Assembly (NCBI RefSeq): GCF_900102785.1
Contig: NZ_FNGC01000008.1
Coordinates: forward strand, 179,349-243,348
Source of the DNA: Arthrobacter sp. ok362
GTDB taxonomy: Bacteria > Actinomycetota > Actinomycetes > Actinomycetales > Micrococcaceae
DNA length: 64,000 bases
Direction of reading: 5' to 3'
A program made the position numbers and the translations under genes. Positions 43,953 through 52,297 of this stretch are shown piece by piece (within the stretch, counting starts at the first letter, position 1; each line of letters opens with the position of its first letter). The notes beneath the pieces were generated by a model. The model made no database searches and was not told the DNA's origin. It saw only the letters and a program-made list of their open reading frames with translations.

Positions 43953-44144
43953 GCGGAAATTTGCTGCCAAAGAGTCCTTCCAGGTTTGATCGGATGGCGT
44001 TGTACTTTCACCCTAGCGGCGGTTCCTGCCGGTTGGCTGGCAGGCTGCTTCGCCCGCACAGCGTTGCCGGCGGCCGAAGGAGATGTTCCTAGGGCCGAGC
44101 CTCATGAGAAGCTTGCAGAAAAGATCTCACATGGGGGAAACGCT

Positions 44145-44300
44145 TTGGACATGGTTTCGATAGTCATCAGAGTCGCTGCTTTATCTGTGCCTGTAGTCCT
44201 GGCTGTAATGGCCCTGTATTGGATCATCCGCCTGGGAGTGAAGCACGGGTTGCGCTCATACGAGATGGAAAAGGCCCGAGACTCAGAGACTGCGGTCTAA
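44145..44300 (+). CDS. Small single-pass membrane protein, unknown
   Basis: A 51-residue frame with one transmembrane helix (IRVAALSVPVVLAVMALYWI) and a basic-then-acidic tail (KHGLRSYEMEKARDSETAV). TTG 44145 has GGGGGAAA at a good distance; the ATG two codons later is an alternative. Codon third positions are less GC-biased than neighbours, so it may be acquired or weakly conserved. The rest of 43640-44438 shows only the small acidic gene and the hairpin. Confidence 0.45.
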   Translation: MDMVSIVIRVAALSVPVVLAVMALYWIIRLGVKHGLRSYEMEKARDSETAV

Positions 44301-44438
44301 GCGCCTCGGGTCGGGTCGCGGCCACGGCCCCTTCAGTACCAACCGCTCCTAAAATGCGGGGAAGGCCGCCGGGCGCACTCACGGCGGGAAACGGGCCTTG
44401 GGCCGCCCCCCCTGTGTGAGGGGTCCGACCGGGGCGGT

Positions 44439-45429
44439 TTAGGTCCGTGCGGGCGGGGCGTAGGCGGTGGCCTTGTTCAGGGCGACGTCGGCGACGATGC
44501 CGCGGTTGACCAGTTCGGCCAGCAGGAACGCGAGCCGGAACCCCGGCACGTCGTCCATGGCGAGCTTGAAGTAGCGGGCGGCGAAGCTGGACTTGCCTTT
44601 GAGCCATTCCAGCCAGCCGATCAGGCACAGCATCGGGGCGCGCTGTCCTTCGGGGGTTGCCTTCATCAGTTCGAAAGCGACCTCCTGGGCTGTGTCCACG
44701 CGTGCCCAGTCCGGACGGGCAGGAAGCACTCCGAGCATGACGGACGTGAACTGATCCGGTGCATTGGTGAGGACGTGGGTCATCAGGTAGTCCCTGATGG
44801 TGGAGTGCTGGAATGCTCCTGCCAGCTCCTGCGCGGTCCGCGCGGTCAGGGTGGCGGGCCTCTCCAGAACCTGGGCCCATTGGGCCCGGCTGTTCTCCAG
44901 TTCCTCGGGCCAGCCATCGGGGCGGCAGGCCGCGATTGCTTCGCGGGTTCCGTCGTCCCCGGTGAACGGTGCCGGCGCGGTGAACGTGTCCGCGCTGCTT
45001 CCGGTGTAGACCAGGGAGGCGCTGGCCACCGAACCGGTGATCGCGTCAGGCGGCTCATCCGGGCAGCATTTGTCCTCGCACAGCGGGGTCCGCCGGTGGT
45101 GTGATGTGACCCGCCAGCCGTCCCGCATTGGCATCGACGCGATTGACAGTTCCCGGATGAGTGCGTCGATGTGGGCGCCGTAGGGGCGCCGGCCCTCGGG
45201 CCCGATTTCGTCGGAGTGGACAACCAACTGGGCCGTCATGGCGGCGTCGCGTGCCGCGAGGTAGGTCACGGTTGCCGGCGCGGAGTCGGACGGGGGAGAT
45301 TTCCTGCGGGGCGTCGAGCCGCAGGGTCGCGCCCAGTTACGTGTCATCGATCTTCAGTACGACGAACGAGTCTTGGGGCTGGTAGCCCAGCGTGTGCGGG
45401 ATGAGTTGCTGACACGCTTCACGAGACAT
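44439..45429 (-). pseudogene. DUF4192 protein gene, inactivated by a nonsense codon and a frameshift
   Basis: From ATG 45429 the frame reads SREACQQLIPHTLGYQPQD and FVVLKIDDT, the typical DUF4192 start, then hits TAA where an arginine is expected (before LGATLRLDAP). About 45 bases later, at a C-run near 45300, the frame shifts into the long downstream frame (TVTYLAARDAAMTAQLVVHS to NKATAYAPPART at 44439). The downstream part is otherwise a normal DUF4192 body. Two independent lesions argue for real decay rather than one sequencing error. Intact members are actinobacterial proteins of unknown function. Confidence 0.8.
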
Positions 45430-45627
45430 TCATCCTTTGGTTGGTGAAGGCTGGCCGGCACCTGATTGGGGGCAGGCGCCAGCCCGCACTTAATTTGGAA
45501 GGCCAGCCGGATCACTGATGGGGGTCCGGGCTCCGGCGGCGCTTACAGAGGGGTAATCGCTGGGAAACCCCGAAAGGTTACGCTGCTGCCGAAATTTTTC
45601 TTTTTTTGTTCAGGAAGGGTGGCCGCC

Positions 45628-45859
45628 ATGGGCACCGTCACGCTCGGGCACTCGGGAATCCGGGGCCTGCTCAAGGCGGCAAACGCGGCCCTGGAACCAG
45701 AGCTGCACGCCGTGCTGACCTGCGACGAGGACTATGCCCGGGCGGCCAAAGCGGCGTGCGACTACGACGATGCCACGGCCTCCAGGGGATCGGTGGACAC
45801 GCTGGCCAACCACCGACAAGCCCGCCCGAGGAGTGGGATGCTGGCTCGACATGCCGTAA
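45628..45859 (+). pseudogene. Short ORF remnant with an internal frameshift
   Basis: ATG 45628 has AGGAAGG nine bases upstream. The frame (GTVTLGHSGIRGLLKAANAA, then LTCDEDYARAAKAACDYDDA) has strong GC3 up to about 45812. The frame then continues with poor codon use, while the next frame reads DKPARGVGCWLDMP and stops at 45859, again with strong GC3. A single inserted base near 45812 explains this. I do not recognise the protein. The gap 45430-45974 also holds a T-rich stretch (ATTTTTCTTTTTTTG at about 45593) but nothing else I can name. Confidence 0.4.
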
Positions 45860-45974
45860 ATGTGGCGTGTAATGTCCTTCGGGTCGATCGAGGTGCCGCA
45901 TGGGGGTGTGCCCCGGCCGCCCATTTTTATCTGAAACAAGCAACGGTGCGCTCCGGCGCAGGAGGGGTGGCCGA

Positions 45975-47141
45975 GTGGACTCCGGTGCGCTGAAACGGAC
46001 GTGGTCGATGGCCGCTGCGCTTGGGGACGAGGTCCCGCTGTACTTTTACTCCCACTTGTTCGCATTTCACCCAGAGGTGCGGGACATGTTCCCCGTCGCC
46101 ATGGGCGCCCAGCGCGACAAGCTCTTCACCGCGCTCGGGCATATCATCAGCCACGCCGACAGGATCGGCGAAGTCGAAGGTTTCATCGGCCAGCTCGGCC
46201 GTGATCACCGCCGCTTCTCGGTGGCACCCGAGCACTACTCCATGGTCGGCGCCTCCTTCCTCGCGACGCTGAAGAAGTTCTTGGGCGACGCGTGGACCGA
46301 CGAGGTCGCGGGGAGCTGGTCCGAGGCGTACGGGCTCATCGCAAAGGTCATGGTGGTAGCTGCCGAGGATTCCTCGGACACGACGCCGCCGTGGTGGGAA
46401 GGCGAGGTCCTCTCCGTGGACCGCCGCAGCCTCGACGTGGCGGTAATCGAGGTCCGTATGCCTGAGGGCTTCACCTATGATCCTGGCCAGTCGGCCGCTG
46501 TTGAGCTTCCCGCCCTTCCGCGCACGTGGAGGTATCTGAGCCCGGCGAACGCTCCCCGAGCCGACAGCGTTGTCCAGTTCCATGTCCAGCTGATCCCAGG
46601 GGGCCTCTTCAGCACCGCCGCGGTCCGGAAGACCCAGCCGGGCGACACGTTCCGGGTCGGCGCCCCCATTGGCGACCAGCTCACCGTAGACGGCCAACGC
46701 GACCTCCTCCTGATCGCCGGCGGTACGGGGCTGGCGCCACTTTCCGCAGTGCTCGACGGCGTCGCCACCCGGTGGCGCGAAACGGGCAGGGGACCGTACG
46801 TGGACCTGTTCCATGGAGCGCGGGTTCCATGGAACCTCTACGACCAGGCGCGGTTCGCCGAGCTCGCGGCCACAGAACCGTGGTTCGCGTTCCACCCCGT
46901 CGTCTCGGACGATCCCTCCTTCCCTGGCCTCACCGGGTACGTGGGGACTGCCGCCGCCGCGCACGTGTCGACGGCGGGCCCGCTGGCCCTGGTGTGCGGC
47001 TCGGGGCCGATGGTCCGACACACGGTCGACGAACTCATCGCGGCGGGAATTCCCCGCAGCGACATCCGATACGAGGATTACAGCGGTGTCGAGGACAACT
47101 CCTCACCGACCGGAGAAGACCAGTTAGAAGGATCACGATGA
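45975..47141 (+). CDS. Flavohaemoglobin-like protein (globin plus FAD/NAD(P) reductase)
   Basis: A 388-residue fusion. The globin domain (1-130) shows Tyr25 (B10) in YFYSHLF, Phe39 (CD1), Gln46 (E7) and proximal His78 in GRDHRRFSV. The FAD domain has RTWRYLSPANAP (RxYS-type) and the NAD domain AGGTGLAPLSAVL and CGSGPMVRHTV. Flavohaemoglobins convert NO to nitrate using O2 and NAD(P)H. The GGTGLAP motif is closer to oxygenase reductases than to classical Hmp. GTG start with AGGAGGGG seven bases upstream. Its stop overlaps the next gene (ATGA). NO detoxification is inferred. Confidence 0.88.
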   Translation: MDSGALKRTWSMAAALGDEVPLYFYSHLFAFHPEVRDMFPVAMGAQRDKLFTALGHIISHADRIGEVEGFIGQLGRDHRRFSVAPEHYSMVGASFLATLKKFLGDAWTDEVAGSWSEAYGLIAKVMVVAAEDSSDTTPPWWEGEVLSVDRRSLDVAVIEVRMPEGFTYDPGQSAAVELPALPRTWRYLSPANAPRADSVVQFHVQLIPGGLFSTAAVRKTQPGDTFRVGAPIGDQLTVDGQRDLLLIAGGTGLAPLSAVLDGVATRWRETGRGPYVDLFHGARVPWNLYDQARFAELAATEPWFAFHPVVSDDPSFPGLTGYVGTAAAAHVSTAGPLALVCGSGPMVRHTVDELIAAGIPRSDIRYEDYSGVEDNSSPTGEDQLEGSR

Positions 47142-47641
47142 GCACCACCAGCCACGGCGGACGGATCAGCCCGTCAGAGGTCAGCAACGCCACGTTCTAC
47201 GTGGTCGAGAGCGGTTACGATACAGGCGCCGTCCAGCACTTCCTCCAGGCCGTTTCTGCCCAGATGGAAGCTGACCGTGCCCAGATCGAGGCACAGAAGG
47301 TCAACACCAAGGACGAGATGGTCAAGATCATCAGCCAGGCGCAGGTCCTGGCAGAGAAGTTTGTCGCGGAGGCCGAGGAGTACTCCAAGGATCTCGTCGC
47401 TAGCGCCCGGACCCAGTACAGCGAGATTCTCCGGCGCGCCGAGGAATCCGCGGCCAAGCGCAGCGGAAGTCAGGCCTTGGCCACGACCGCTGCCGCCCCG
47501 GCCAATACAACACCGATCGACGAGATCGAGTACGTCCGCACCTACACGAAGGTCGCACAGGTGCAGCTTCGGGCAGTCATCGACGCACTGGCCGAACAGG
47601 TCGACCGTCTCGGCGACACACCGGCGTCCCCGCCCAGGTGA
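47138..47641 (+). CDS. DivIVA-like coiled-coil protein coupled to the flavohaemoglobin
   Basis: A 167-residue hydrophilic protein. Residues 15-60 (NATFYVVESGYDTGAVQHFL) resemble the DivIVA/Wag31-type domain seen in short actinobacterial proteins, and about 45-115 forms a long alpha-helical coiled coil rich in Glu, Gln and Ala (EMVKIISQAQVLAEKFVAEA). Its ATG overlaps the flavohaemoglobin's TGA, so the two should be made together. No catalytic motif. It may tether or organise the enzyme; this is only inference. Confidence 0.75.
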   Translation: MSTTSHGGRISPSEVSNATFYVVESGYDTGAVQHFLQAVSAQMEADRAQIEAQKVNTKDEMVKIISQAQVLAEKFVAEAEEYSKDLVASARTQYSEILRRAEESAAKRSGSQALATTAAAPANTTPIDEIEYVRTYTKVAQVQLRAVIDALAEQVDRLGDTPASPPR

Positions 47642-47676
47642 CGGCGCTAGCCAACAGAAAAACTCATCTACCGACG

Positions 47677-47737
47677 GATCTGTCAGCCGCGCCGGGGCTT
47701 GTCACAGTCCGCCACCCCGGTGCTTTGCTGACAGATC
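47677..47737. promoter_or_regulatory. Long-spaced inverted repeat upstream of the TetR gene
   Basis: GATCTGTCAGC (47677-47687) and its exact complement GCTGACAGATC (47727-47737) are 39 bases apart. They could be two half-sites for the TetR product or the stem of a terminator for the flavohaemoglobin pair. The right arm abuts the TAAAGT box of the TetR gene. Confidence 0.55.
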
Positions 47738-47741
47738 GCGC

Positions 47742-47747
47742 TAAAGT
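47742..47747 (+). promoter_or_regulatory. -10 box (TAAAGT), leaderless spacing
   Basis: TAAAGT ends six bases before the ATG of the TetR gene, with no Shine-Dalgarno sequence. Confidence 0.5.
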
Positions 47748-47753
47748 GTCCGT

Positions 47754-48392
47754 ATGCCTAGGATTTCGGCCGCGAGCAACGCCGCCCAACGTGCCGAGAC
47801 CCAGCGACGCATCCTGACCGCATTCGGGGAGCTCCTCTTCACCCATGGACTGCCCGGCCTGACCATGACGGACGTCGCGCGCCACGCCCAGATCGGCCGG
47901 ACCGCCGTCTATAACTACTACGCGGACATCGAAGAGCTCCTGATCGCCTACGCCCTGGACGAGACGGAGCGGTTCCTGCTCGATCTGCGCGAATCGCTCG
48001 ATGCGCTGGAGAACCCGGTGGAGCGGCTGGCCGTGTACGTCCGGGCCCAGGTGGAGGACTTGAGCCGGCGCCACCTGCCGCCGGGGCCGGCCATGGCCGC
48101 GGTGCTCTCGCCGTCGTCGTTCGCCAAGCTCGCGGACCACGTGGGCGAGCTCAGCGTGCTCCTGCGGGGCATCCTGCGCGACGGCATGGCCCAGGGCTAC
48201 CTGCCCGAGTCGGACATCGCCCAGCTCGCCCAGCTTATCCACGGCACGCTCTCCTCGAGCGCGGCCCGGGGCGACGGCGCGGGCCAAGACGCCGAGGCCG
48301 AGGCGCGGCTCGCCCGGACGGTGCGGTTCATTCAACTGGGCGCCGGGGCCAGGTTCGACGACGCCGGCTGCCCGGTCCGCACCAGCAGCTAA
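47754..48392 (+). CDS. TetR-family transcriptional regulator
   Basis: A 212-residue regulator with an N-terminal HTH (residues 12-60: RRILTAFGELLFTHGLPGLT, then VARHAQIGRTAVYNYYADIE) and a helical ligand domain. It may control the flavohaemoglobin pair or itself through the long inverted repeat just upstream. The ligand is unknown. Confidence 0.92.
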   Translation: MPRISAASNAAQRAETQRRILTAFGELLFTHGLPGLTMTDVARHAQIGRTAVYNYYADIEELLIAYALDETERFLLDLRESLDALENPVERLAVYVRAQVEDLSRRHLPPGPAMAAVLSPSSFAKLADHVGELSVLLRGILRDGMAQGYLPESDIAQLAQLIHGTLSSSAARGDGAGQDAEAEARLARTVRFIQLGAGARFDDAGCPVRTSS

Positions 48393-48429
48393 GCTGCGCC
48401 CTCGGACGGCCGCGCCCTGGCTGCGTGCC

Positions 48430-49116
48430 CTAGCCCTTAGCCGGCGTGGCCGCCGGCGTGCCCGTCGGCACGACGGGCAGCGTGGAGTCATCCACGATGC
48501 GCCGGTCCTCGCGAGGGCAGCTGAGCCGGCCCGGCGTCTGGTCCACGAGTGCCGGCTTGGCCAATGCCTTGAAGTCGCCGGTAACGATGACGTCGACGCT
48601 CGGGTCCGTGCGGCCGTCCTGGACATAGTCCGAGCCCGGCACGTTGCGCTGGACGCTGAAGGCGGCCGACTGGCCGGCGGCACCGGAGACGATCAGCGCC
48701 ACGCCGCGGTAGCTCGACGTCGTGTTCCCCACGGCCCCCACGAGGAACTTCCGGGCGGCGAGCTGATCGGCCACGGTCCGGGCCAAGCCCGGCCGGCTCG
48801 TGGAGTTGTAGATGTTGACGTGGACCTTACCCGGCGGCGTGTAGTCGTAGGTGGCCGCCGGGCACACCGACACTGCCGCCTTGCTCCGCTCCGCCGCGGG
48901 CAGCTTGATCTGGCCGTTCATGATGGCGAGGGCCACCATGATCGCCGCCGCGATCAGGCAGACCAGCATCACCAGGACCACGCCGTGCAGGATCCTGCGC
49001 CGCAGCCGGACGCGGTTGTCCGTAGCGTTCTGCTCCACGAACGTGGCCCGCAGCTCGGAGCCACTGATGACGCGGTGCCCGTGCAGGACTTTGTAATCTC
49101 GCGGTTTCCTAGCCAT
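48430..49116 (-). CDS. LytR C-terminal domain protein, single-pass membrane
   Basis: A 228-residue protein. A basic N-terminus, one transmembrane helix at about 43-66 (GVVLVMLVCLIAAAIMVALA), and an extracellular LytR_C domain (VHVNIYNSTSRPGLARTVAD to the end). This domain occurs at the end of LCP cell-wall ligases and in stand-alone envelope proteins. It overlaps the end of the upstream small gene by 8 bp, so they form an operon. Confidence 0.88.
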   Translation of the reverse strand: MARKPRDYKVLHGHRVISGSELRATFVEQNATDNRVRLRRRILHGVVLVMLVCLIAAAIMVALAIMNGQIKLPAAERSKAAVSVCPAATYDYTPPGKVHVNIYNSTSRPGLARTVADQLAARKFLVGAVGNTTSSYRGVALIVSGAAGQSAAFSVQRNVPGSDYVQDGRTDPSVDVIVTGDFKALAKPALVDQTPGRLSCPREDRRIVDDSTLPVVPTGTPAATPAKG

Positions 49117-49411
49117 TTATCACGAGGACCCGCGCGTGAATTGCGGTGCGCTGGTGCAGGGCGGTGCGGACTGCCCGGTGCAGGCCGTCTTCAAGGTAAA
49201 GGACGCCGCGGTATTCCACGACGTGCGGGAAGAGGTCGCCGAAAAACGTGGAGTCCTCGGCCAGCAGGGCTTCAAGGTCCAGCGTGCGCTTAGTGGTCAC
49301 CAGTTCATCAAGCCGCACAGGACGCGGCGGCAGGGCCGCCCAGTCCTTGGGCGTGGTGTAACCATGGTCGGGGTACGGGCGTCCCTCGCCCACAGCTTTG
49401 AATATCACCAT
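49109..49411 (-). CDS. Small conserved actinobacterial protein (annotated in relatives as VapB-type antitoxin)
   Basis: A 100-residue protein with KAVGEGRPYPDHGYTTPKDW, LDLEALLAEDSTFFGDLFPH and LYLEDGLHRAVRTALHQRTA. Relatives in Micrococcales have, as I recall, been labelled VapB-like antitoxins, but no toxin gene is here and the DGLHR segment rather recalls a ParB-like fold. TAGGCT ends six bases before the GTG at 49408, so the true start may be that GTG on a leaderless mRNA. It precedes and overlaps the LytR_C gene. Confidence 0.7.
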   Translation of the reverse strand: MVIFKAVGEGRPYPDHGYTTPKDWAALPPRPVRLDELVTTKRTLDLEALLAEDSTFFGDLFPHVVEYRGVLYLEDGLHRAVRTALHQRTAIHARVLVING

Positions 49412-49575
49412 GCCAGCCTAGGGAACTTGGACGCCCGAAGGAATCAAAGTCCGCGGGCGGCGTGAGGTTGTGGCCAAACAGTAACCATCTGTCACACGGC
49501 GCACTCCCGCCTGTCACATCCAGGGCGGGGCCGCCGATCTTCTGCACAGTTCACGCAAACGTCCCGTGCGGCTGA

Positions 49576-49581
49576 CAGAAT
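49576..49581 (+). promoter_or_regulatory. -10 box (CAGAAT), leaderless spacing
   Basis: CAGAAT ends six bases before the ATG of the HAD gene; no Shine-Dalgarno sequence is visible. The gap 49412-49587 shows nothing else. Confidence 0.4.
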
Positions 49582-49587
49582 GGCCGT

Positions 49588-50502
49588 ATGACTGCACCCG
49601 AGACTGCCCCTGTTCCGTCGCCGTCGGCCCCTGTGCTGGCGCTGCTGCTCGACGTCGATGGTCCGGTCGCGAGCCCGGTCACCCGAGATGTGCAGCCCGG
49701 AATCATCGCGGACCTGGTGGCCCTGGCCGCCGCCGGCGTGCCGGTCATCTTCAACACCGGCCGGTCGGACGCGTTCATCCGCGAGCAGGTCATGGCACCG
49801 ATGATCGCCGCCGGCATGCCCGCCGGCACCGTCATCCACGCCATTTGCGAGAAGGGCGCCGTCTGGTTCAGCTACACCGCGGAAGGCCCCGGCCCGGTCC
49901 ACGTGGATCATGAGCTCGCCATTCCGCAGGCCTTCGGCGACGACGTCCGCCGCCTGGTGGCCGAGGACTACGCCGCCCACATGTTCTACGACGAAACCAA
50001 GCGGGCCATGGTCTCCGTGGAGCAGCACATTGCTGTCGCCAACTCTGACTACCGTGCCGAGCAGGAACTCTTCGACGCCGACGCCATGGACCTCATGTCC
50101 CGGCACGGGCTCGGCGTGGTGCGGCTGGACCACCACGTCCCCAATTCTGATGACCAGGTGGACTTCCGCGTCGATCCGACGATCATTTCCACCGATATCG
50201 AATCGGTCCGGCTGGGCAAGGACCTGGGCGCGAGCCGGGCTGTGGAGTTCCTGGCCGCACAGGGCATCACGCCGCAGGCCTGGCGTACGGTGGGCGATTC
50301 CCGCACGGACTACGCCATGGCCGACTGGTTGCACCACAACGACCACGCCGTGAAGCACGTGGACGTCCGGCCCGCGGACGGCATCCCGGTCAAACCCTAT
50401 GAGGTTCTCACCGCAGCCGATCTGGGGCTCGGCGACGACGTGATCCACGACGACGCCGGTGGCGCCTTCCTGCACCACTGGCTGGCCGTCGTCACCGGCT
50501 GA
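49588..50502 (+). CDS. HAD-superfamily hydrolase
   Basis: A 304-residue phosphatase-like protein. Motif I is LLLDVDGPVA (nucleophile and acid Asp), motif II is FNTGRSD, and motif IV is VGDSRTDYAMADWL. A long cap insert of the type IIB sort lies between about 100 and 220. It may act on a sugar phosphate, possibly linked to the stealth gene that follows, but they are 143 bp apart. Confidence 0.85.
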   Translation: MTAPETAPVPSPSAPVLALLLDVDGPVASPVTRDVQPGIIADLVALAAAGVPVIFNTGRSDAFIREQVMAPMIAAGMPAGTVIHAICEKGAVWFSYTAEGPGPVHVDHELAIPQAFGDDVRRLVAEDYAAHMFYDETKRAMVSVEQHIAVANSDYRAEQELFDADAMDLMSRHGLGVVRLDHHVPNSDDQVDFRVDPTIISTDIESVRLGKDLGASRAVEFLAAQGITPQAWRTVGDSRTDYAMADWLHHNDHAVKHVDVRPADGIPVKPYEVLTAADLGLGDDVIHDDAGGAFLHHWLAVVTG

Positions 50503-50645
50503 GGCCCGTTCCGCCGTCAGGTTACGCCGTCGTCACGTTTCGCCGTCACACATGCCAGGTGCCGGCCGGTTTTCCGCGGCAATTTTGAGGCCCGCGTTAT
50601 CATGCAAGTAGACACCAACGCACTCAAGGAAGCGGGAGATCAGAC

Positions 50646-52235
50646 ATCACCGAAGCAGCGATCCAAGACGAGATTTACTATGGCAGCCAGGCATCTGCGG
50701 AGGCCCACGCCGAGATCACGTCGGCGGCCGCCGTCGCCAGATTCCGGACCCGCTCCGATGTTGTCCGCCGCCGCGGCCGCTATGCGCTGATCAACGAGAA
50801 CCGCACGCCGTACCAGGCCATGGTCGAGGACCTGATGTTCCTGCGTTCCGTCCTGGCCGGCGCCGGCATCAACTACCTGCTGGTCCGCGGCAACAACCAC
50901 CGCCCGGTCGTCGCGGTCGATTGGAAAGACCGCAAGGAACTCCGGGACGCGCTCGTGGAGGCGTGCCGCGACGAGCCGTTCTATTCCATGAGCGTGGACG
51001 CCAAGAAGAAGTCCTCCGTGCTGGTGGCCGACGGGGAGTTGTCACCGAACCGGCAGTCCCGGATCTTCCGGCTGTACCGGCCCAGGGTGGAGCCGGAGGG
51101 CGGCTTCGAGTTCGGCGCTTCCGCCGGTGTCCAGCTGGAGCTGTGGAGCTTCGAGGGCGACCAGCTGATCCTGCCGATCGAGAACTCCCTGACGCGCCGC
51201 ACCATGCTGGCCCAGGACGCGGTGCGCGGCACGGTTGAACGCTACGGCCACACGTGGCCCACCATCGAGAACATGTTCGCGGACCATGCCAGCGACATCA
51301 GCTTCGACGTCGATCTGGTGTTCTCATGGGTTGACGGCAGCTCCCCCGAGTACATCGCGGCCCGCCGCGCGCGCATGGCCGGCGTGGTGGTGGGCGAGGG
51401 AGATGACCACGAGGCCCGCTTCCGCCAGATCGATGAGCTCAAGTACGCCCTGCGTTCGGTCTACATGTTTGCGCCGTGGATCCGCCGGATTTTCATCGCC
51501 ACGGACTCCCCCACGCCCTCATGGCTGGCGGACCACCCCGGCGTGACGATCGTCCGCAGCGAAGAGTTTTTCGCCGATACTTCGGTTCTGCCCACGCACA
51601 ATTCGCAGGCCGTGGAGTGCCAGCTGCACCACATCGAGGGCCTCTCCGAGCACTTCCTGTATTCGAACGACGACATGTTCTTCGGCCGCGCCGTGGGGCC
51701 GGACATGTTCTTCACCCCCGGCGGTATCACGAAGTTCATCGAGGCTGAGACCCGGATCGGGCTGGGCGACAACGACGCCGAACGCAGCGGCTTTGAGAAC
51801 GCCGCCCGGGTGAACCGCAAGCTGCTCTGGAACCGCTTCGGCCGTATCACCACCCGGCACCTGGAGCACACGGCGGCCCCGCTGCGGCGCAGTGTGGCCG
51901 AGCAGATGGAACAGGAGTTCCCGGCCGAGTTTGCCAAGACCGCCGCGAGCACGTTCCGGGCAGCGGACAACATCTCCGTGACCAATTCGTTCTACCACTA
52001 CTACGCGCTGCTCACGGGCCGGGCCGTGACCCAGACGGCTGCCAGGGTGAGATACGTGGACACCACGGCGCGGGCGGGCCTGAACTACCTGCCCAAGCTC
52101 CTGGCCAAGCGGAACATGGACTTCTTCTGCCTCAACGACGGCAGCTTCCCGGAGGTCCCGGCGGAGGAGCGGGCCGAGCTGGTCACCGATTTCCTGGAGA
52201 AGTACTACCCCATCAAGGCGCCCTGGGAGAAGTAA
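50646..52235 (+). CDS. Stealth-family sugar-phosphate transferase, non-canonical start likely
   Basis: A 529-residue protein if started at ATC 50646. Stealth conserved regions occur in order: CR1 (RRRGRYALINENRTPYQAMV), CR2 (DVDLVFSWVDGSSPEYIAAR, then IRRIFIATDS), CR3 (LPTHNSQAVECQLHHIEGL to FLYSNDDMFFG) and CR4 (DFFCLNDGSFPEV). They transfer hexose-1-phosphate to build surface polysaccharide. The first canonical ATG (50820) lies inside CR1, has no ribosome site, and would delete 58 well-coded residues. ATC 50646 has GGGAG seven bases upstream. An ATG at 50602 is in another frame. The ATC start is inferred. Confidence 0.82.
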   Translation: MTEAAIQDEIYYGSQASAEAHAEITSAAAVARFRTRSDVVRRRGRYALINENRTPYQAMVEDLMFLRSVLAGAGINYLLVRGNNHRPVVAVDWKDRKELRDALVEACRDEPFYSMSVDAKKKSSVLVADGELSPNRQSRIFRLYRPRVEPEGGFEFGASAGVQLELWSFEGDQLILPIENSLTRRTMLAQDAVRGTVERYGHTWPTIENMFADHASDISFDVDLVFSWVDGSSPEYIAARRARMAGVVVGEGDDHEARFRQIDELKYALRSVYMFAPWIRRIFIATDSPTPSWLADHPGVTIVRSEEFFADTSVLPTHNSQAVECQLHHIEGLSEHFLYSNDDMFFGRAVGPDMFFTPGGITKFIEAETRIGLGDNDAERSGFENAARVNRKLLWNRFGRITTRHLEHTAAPLRRSVAEQMEQEFPAEFAKTAASTFRAADNISVTNSFYHYYALLTGRAVTQTAARVRYVDTTARAGLNYLPKLLAKRNMDFFCLNDGSFPEVPAEERAELVTDFLEKYYPIKAPWEK

Positions 52236-52297
52236 CGAACCGTGACCAAGGCGCGGGCCGTCTCGTCAGGGAGTGAAGACGCCAGCCAGCGAGTGGA

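Noticed and set aside
45961..45980. GGAGGGGTGGCCGAGTGG looks like the 5' end of a tRNA-Ser.
   Set aside because: The rest of a tRNA (anticodon arm, T-arm, matching acceptor) is absent; it is the Shine-Dalgarno and GTG start of the flavohaemoglobin gene.
49109..49411. A VapBC toxin-antitoxin module.
   Set aside because: There is no PIN-domain gene; the neighbour is an envelope LytR_C protein.
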